Assembly: GCA_903960645.1 (NCBI GenBank)
Contig: CAJCBN010000387.1
Span: forward strand, 1 to 9,965
DNA: 9,965 nt
From: an uncultured Actinomycetes bacterium
Lineage (GTDB): Bacteria; Actinomycetota; Thermoleophilia; Gaiellales; F1-60-MAGs149
Reading direction: 5' to 3'
In this document: positions 7,109 through 9,965 of the stretch, one piece after another
Layout: every line of letters starts with the position of its first letter
Position numbering within the stretch: position 1 is the first letter of the stretch
Program-made: the position numbers and the translations under genes
The notes under the pieces: generated by a model
What the model saw: only the letters and a program-made list of their open reading frames with translations
Told to the model about the DNA's origin: nothing
Databases searched by the model: none

Positions 7109-7147
7109 TCAGGTTCGGTTTGGGGTCTGACTCCAAACCGAACCTGA
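7109..7147. terminator. Shared bidirectional terminator hairpin between convergent genes
   Basis: This is a 39-nt palindrome. AGGTTCGGTTTGG (7111-7123) and CCAAACCGAACCT (7133-7145) are perfectly complementary, extended outward by T7109-A7147 and C7110-G7146. The middle, GGTCTGACT, pairs further with one G/T mismatch. It lies 10 bp after the hydrolase stop and 13 bp before the stop codon of the minus-strand lyase gene, so it can serve both operons. There is no strong T-tract on either side, which is common in high-GC actinobacteria. The centre GGGGTCTGACTCC differs by one base from the GGGGTCTGACCCC core of the upstream repeats. Confidence 0.75.
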
Positions 7148-7160
7148 AACGTCGATTTCT

Positions 7161-8036
7161 CTAGACGCCCGCGTCGCGCAGGATCGACTGCGCGCGATGC
7201 ACGACGGGGTAGTCCACGAAGGTGCCGTCCTCCAGCTTGAAGGCGGAGATGCCCTTGGCCTCGTGCTCAGCGAAGGCGGCGACGACCGTCTGTGCCCAGG
7301 TGATCTCGTCGGCGCTCGGTGCGAACACCTCGGCGACGACCGGGAGCTGCTGCGGATGGAGGACCATCTTGCCCTGATAGCCGAGACGCTTGGCCCATTG
7401 TGCGGAGATGCGCGTTCCCTCGTCGTCCTTGAGGCCGAGGAACGGGCCGTCAATCGGGCCTTCAAGCCCTGCTGCGCGAGCGGCGAGCACGAGTTGGCTG
7501 CGGATCGCGAACAGTTCGTAGCCGTCGGCGGTCAGCTCGATCCCCAGGTCGTGCGCAAGGTCGGCCGGGCCGAGCAGGAGCGTGCGCAGGCGCGGGGTGG
7601 AGGAGGCCACGTCCGGGGCTGCGAGCACACCCTTGGCGGTCTCGGCGATGGCGATCAGCCGTACCGCGCCGGCGTCGACACCGTGCTCGGCCTCAAGGGC
7701 GTCGAGGCGCGCGGCGACGTGGCGCACCTGATCGGCCGACTCGACCATCGGCACGAGGATGCCGCTCAGGCGAGGCAGCAGCGGACCGAGCGCCGTCAGG
7801 TCGTCATCGCAGAACGCCGTGTCGACGCCGTTGATGCGCACGTGGGCGTTGGCGCCCTCGACGGACGGATCGAGCAGCGTCTGTGCGACCACCTCGCGGG
7901 CCGCCGCCTTCTCACTCGTCGCGACCGCGTCCTCGAGGTCGAGGCATACGGCGGAGGCGCCGATGGCGATCGCCTTGAGCGACCGCACGGGGTCGTTGGC
8001 GGAGGCGAACATCAGGGTGCGGATGGGTGCGCTCAT
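7161..8036 (-). CDS. CitE/HpcH family acyl-CoA lyase (citrate lyase beta-like)
   Basis: This 291-residue TIM-barrel enzyme belongs to the family that cleaves or condenses beta-hydroxyacyl-CoA esters such as malyl-CoA and citramalyl-CoA; it acts in the cytoplasm with Mg2+. Visible motifs are LDLEDAV (32-38), VRIN (R67), AETAKG with metal ligand E132, LLLGPADLAHDLG with metal ligand D159, IDGPF (195-199) and GKMVLHPQQ (222-230). In the PKVES motif the usual Lys is Met (PMVES, M97), which is notable. AGAGGA (complement of 8043-8048) is the SD for the ATG. No citrate lyase alpha, gamma or ligase genes are present, so it is likely a free-standing lyase. It converges on the hyuAB operon and diverges from the MFS gene. 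It could cleave the product of the CoA-transferase; this is inference. Confidence 0.88.
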   Translation of the reverse strand: MSAPIRTLMFASANDPVRSLKAIAIGASAVCLDLEDAVATSEKAAAREVVAQTLLDPSVEGANAHVRINGVDTAFCDDDLTALGPLLPRLSGILVPMVESADQVRHVAARLDALEAEHGVDAGAVRLIAIAETAKGVLAAPDVASSTPRLRTLLLGPADLAHDLGIELTADGYELFAIRSQLVLAARAAGLEGPIDGPFLGLKDDEGTRISAQWAKRLGYQGKMVLHPQQLPVVAEVFAPSADEITWAQTVVAAFAEHEAKGISAFKLEDGTFVDYPVVHRAQSILRDAGV

Positions 8037-8049
8037 GGGGCTTCCTCTG

Positions 8050-8078
8050 TTGACCGAAGGATTCTATGGAAGTATTGC
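8050..8078 (+). promoter_or_regulatory. Candidate promoter for the MFS gene
   Basis: TTGACC (8050-8055) is followed after 17 nt by TATTGC (8073-8078). The -35 is good and the -10 lacks the final T. A start about 6-7 bases later would fall at 8084-8085, exactly at an in-frame ATG of the transporter. If the promoter is real, the message could be leaderless from that ATG instead of using ATG 8066. The two readings conflict, so confidence is low. Confidence 0.3.
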
Positions 8079-9298
8079 CGGTGATGAGCGCGCACGCACC
8101 TTGGCTGTCCGGTTCTCGCGGGGCGGTCGCCGCCGTCGCCGTCAGCTGCGGCGCCCTGATGATGGGCGCCTACGCGAACCTCTCGATCGCGCCGATCGCA
8201 CCGCTCATCCGCGCCGACCTCGGCATCAGCCTCACCGGCATCGGGCTGATCACCTCCGCCATCTTCCTCGGTGCCGCGGTGGCGAGCACGCCCGCCGGCC
8301 ACCTGACCGATCGCATCGGCGCCGTACGGCTCCTCGCGCTCGCGATGGTCGCCGTTGCCGTGACCGAGCTGGTCGCCGCCGTCTCGCCCTGGGTCTGGCT
8401 GTTCGTCGTCGGGATGTTCGGCGTCGGACTCGCCTACGGCTGCATCACGCCGCCGACCAACGTGATCGTGCGTGGCGCGGCTGACGGGGCCAATCAGGGG
8501 CTCGTGATGAGCGCCAAGCAGATCGGCGTCACGCTCGGCGGGCTGATCGCGGGCCTGACCCTGCCGGAGCTGGCAGATCGCTTCGGCTGGCGCCTGTCGC
8601 TGCTCGCCCCCGTCGTCGGCGCCCTCATCATCGCCGCGCTGGTGGTGGTCAGCCGTGACAACCTCAAGCGCCAGGTCGGTCCGCGCGCCGAGCGCGCGGA
8701 GGTCATGGAAAAGCTGCGGATTCGCTACGGGTGGCGCCTCGGTGTCGGCGGGTTTGGCTTCCTGATGGCCGGCGTGCAGCAGGGCTTCATGGCGTACACG
8801 ACGCTGTTCCTCACCGATGCCCACGGCTACGGGCTCGCGATCGCCGGCGTGTCGTTCGCGGTGATGATGGTCGGCGGCACCGTCGGCCGCCTCGGCTGGG
8901 CGGTGATCTCCGACCGCTGGTTCCGCGGTAACCGCTGGACCGGACTGCTGCTCACGTCGGTCGTGGCGGCCGTCGGGCTGGTCGGCATGGCGCTCCTGCC
9001 GACCGGGCCATTGCTCTGGCCCTGCTTCGTCCTCGTGGGCCTGTCCAGCATCGGTTGGAACGGGGTCTTCCTCGCGCTGGTGGCCAACTCGGTGCCCTCC
9101 ACGCACGTTGGGCGCCTGTCGGGCTGGTCGCTGCGTTGCGTGTTCTCCGGCGTCGTCATCATCCCGCCGATTCTCGGGTACCTCGCTGAGCACTGGGGCT
9201 GGGGCACGGCCTGGATGTTCGCGGCGACGATCACGCTGATCGCGGGTGCCGGCATGTACTACGGCGCCCGCGGCGGCGTAAACCCACGCGAAGCGTAG
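8066..9298 (+). CDS. Major facilitator superfamily (MFS) transporter
   Basis: This 410-residue membrane protein has about 12 hydrophobic segments, with a hydrophilic cytoplasmic loop near residues 197-222 splitting the two halves. MFS motif A is seen as GHLTDRIGAVR (78-88), and its counterpart in the second half as GRLGWAVISDRWFRGNR (274-290). Length is standard. The ATG at 8066 has GAAGGA at 8056-8061 as SD; an internal ATG at 8084 is an alternative and would remove only six residues before the first membrane helix. It diverges from the lyase gene across 29 bp. Neighbouring catabolic genes suggest uptake of the pathway substrate or a related acid, but motifs do not show substrate or direction. 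Confidence 0.9.
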   Translation: MEVLPVMSAHAPWLSGSRGAVAAVAVSCGALMMGAYANLSIAPIAPLIRADLGISLTGIGLITSAIFLGAAVASTPAGHLTDRIGAVRLLALAMVAVAVTELVAAVSPWVWLFVVGMFGVGLAYGCITPPTNVIVRGAADGANQGLVMSAKQIGVTLGGLIAGLTLPELADRFGWRLSLLAPVVGALIIAALVVVSRDNLKRQVGPRAERAEVMEKLRIRYGWRLGVGGFGFLMAGVQQGFMAYTTLFLTDAHGYGLAIAGVSFAVMMVGGTVGRLGWAVISDRWFRGNRWTGLLLTSVVAAVGLVGMALLPTGPLLWPCFVLVGLSSIGWNGVFLALVANSVPSTHVGRLSGWSLRCVFSGVVIIPPILGYLAEHWGWGTAWMFAATITLIAGAGMYYGARGGVNPREA

Positions 9299-9301
9299 GG
9301 T

Positions 9302-9330
9302 TTGACCACAGGGTCCGCGGCCGCGATACT
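9302..9330 (+). promoter_or_regulatory. Candidate sigma-70-type promoter for the MDR gene
   Basis: TTGACC (9302-9307), a 17-nt spacer and GATACT (9325-9330) make a credible housekeeping promoter just after the MFS stop codon. The predicted start near 9337 gives a leader of about 23 nt that includes SD GGAGGAGAG (9347-9355). This suggests the next gene is transcribed independently of the transporter. Read-through is still possible, as no terminator hairpin is seen between them. Confidence 0.5.
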
Positions 9331-9359
9331 TCTCCCACTGCGAGACGGAGGAGAGAGCA

Positions 9360-9965
9360 ATGCGAGCAGCGCTGTTTCATGAGTTCGGTGGGATCGACAA
9401 GATCGTCGTCGAGGACGTCGAGACCCCGAAGCCCCTGCCCAACGAGGTGCTGATCAAGGTGGGCGCCTGCGCGCTCAACCACCTCGATGTGGACTTCCGT
9501 GAGGGCACCTCGCGCTTCCCGGTCGATCCGGGCGGCGTGTTCGGCCTCGAGCTGGCCGGCGAGATCGTCGAGGTTGGCTCGGCTGTCTCCGACCAGTGGA
9601 AGGTCGGCGATCGCGTCGCGCCGTACCTGATGGGCATCGACCTCGACAACATCTACGCCCGCACCGGCCGCGAGAACCTCGCCGCCATCGACTTCATCGG
9701 CATCACGCGCGGCGGTGGCTACGCCGAGTACAGCGCGGTGCCCGAGAGCCACCTCGTGCGCATCCCCGACGGGCTGTCCTACGCGGACGCCGCTGCGACG
9801 CAGATCGCGTTCGGCACGGCGTTCCACATGCTCTTCACGCGCGGTCGCCTGGCGATCGGCGAGACGGTGCTGATCAACTCGGTCGGCTCGGGCATCGGCT
9901 CGGCCGCTGTGCAGCTCGCCGCCATGAGCGGTGCGCGCATCATCGGCACGTCGTCGGGTGACGAC
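9360..9965 (+). CDS. MDR superfamily oxidoreductase, quinone reductase-like, 3' truncated by window edge
   Basis: The first 202 codons are open to the window edge, about 60% of a typical 330-350 residue protein. GGAGGAGAG at 9347-9355 is a strong SD for ATG 9360. The N-terminal GroES-like domain includes CALNHLDVDFREG (37-49), GLELAGEIVEVGSAVSDQWK (62-81) and GDRVAP (83-88). GGGYAEY (118-124) precedes the Rossmann domain, whose nucleotide-binding stretch is VLINSVGSGIGSAAVQLA (170-187). The catalytic zinc residues of alcohol dehydrogenases are replaced (Cys by N40, His of GHE by L63), and the structural-zinc cysteine cluster is absent; C37 is the only cysteine. It should therefore be a zinc-independent NAD(P)H-dependent reductase. 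Its substrate and link to the hyu operon are unknown. Confidence 0.88.
   Translation, partial: MRAALFHEFGGIDKIVVEDVETPKPLPNEVLIKVGACALNHLDVDFREGTSRFPVDPGGVFGLELAGEIVEVGSAVSDQWKVGDRVAPYLMGIDLDNIYARTGRENLAAIDFIGITRGGGYAEYSAVPESHLVRIPDGLSYADAAATQIAFGTAFHMLFTRGRLAIGETVLINSVGSGIGSAAVQLAAMSGARIIGTSSGDD

Noticed and set aside
7197..8084. 295-codon plus-strand frame opposite the CitE-like lyase
   Set aside because: The minus-strand lyase has clear metal-site motifs, SD and length; the plus-strand frame has none of these.

Overview
The window is about two-thirds G+C. All gene starts, codon use and Shine-Dalgarno (SD) spacings fit a high-GC Gram-positive bacterium. The intergenic palindromes with the core GGGGTC-A/T-GACCCC are, from memory, common in the Actinomycetota class Thermoleophilia (Solirubrobacterales). 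That placement is an inference: no rRNA or taxonomic marker gene is present.

Layout. (1) Bases 1-507 hold no credible gene. They contain two near-identical 106-bp repeats ending in a palindrome, a G-quadruplex-type G-rich spacer between them, a third inverted copy of the palindrome core, and a 30-bp imperfect inverted repeat that is a good operator candidate. (2) Bases 508-7098 form a compact five-gene plus-strand cluster: a GntR/FCD regulator, a family III (CaiB/BaiF) CoA-transferase, hydantoinase/oxoprolinase subunits A and B, and a cysteine hydrolase of the N-carbamoylsarcosine amidase type. Gene junctions are a 14-bp overlap, a 36-bp gap, a 12-bp gap and a 4-bp GTGA overlap, so this is very probably one operon. 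(3) A 39-bp palindrome follows, placed as a terminator shared with a convergent minus-strand CitE/HpcH-type lyase gene (7161-8036). (4) A 29-bp divergent gap separates the lyase from an MFS transporter (8066-9298). (5) A new promoter and strong SD precede a zinc-less MDR (quinone oxidoreductase-like) gene that runs off the right edge. This last gene was found by direct translation because it has no stop codon inside the window.

How the genes may work together. HyuA/HyuB-type enzymes open cyclic amides with ATP. The cysteine hydrolase would then act on the resulting ureido or half-amide product. This pair alone matches the N-methylhydantoin to N-carbamoylsarcosine to sarcosine steps of creatinine breakdown. 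The CoA-transferase in the same operon, with a CitE-type lyase and a transporter next door, suggests a longer route: cyclic imide, lactam or hydantoin to a (di)carboxylic acid, then its CoA thioester, then C-C cleavage. The substrate cannot be read from the sequence, and the full pathway is a hypothesis.
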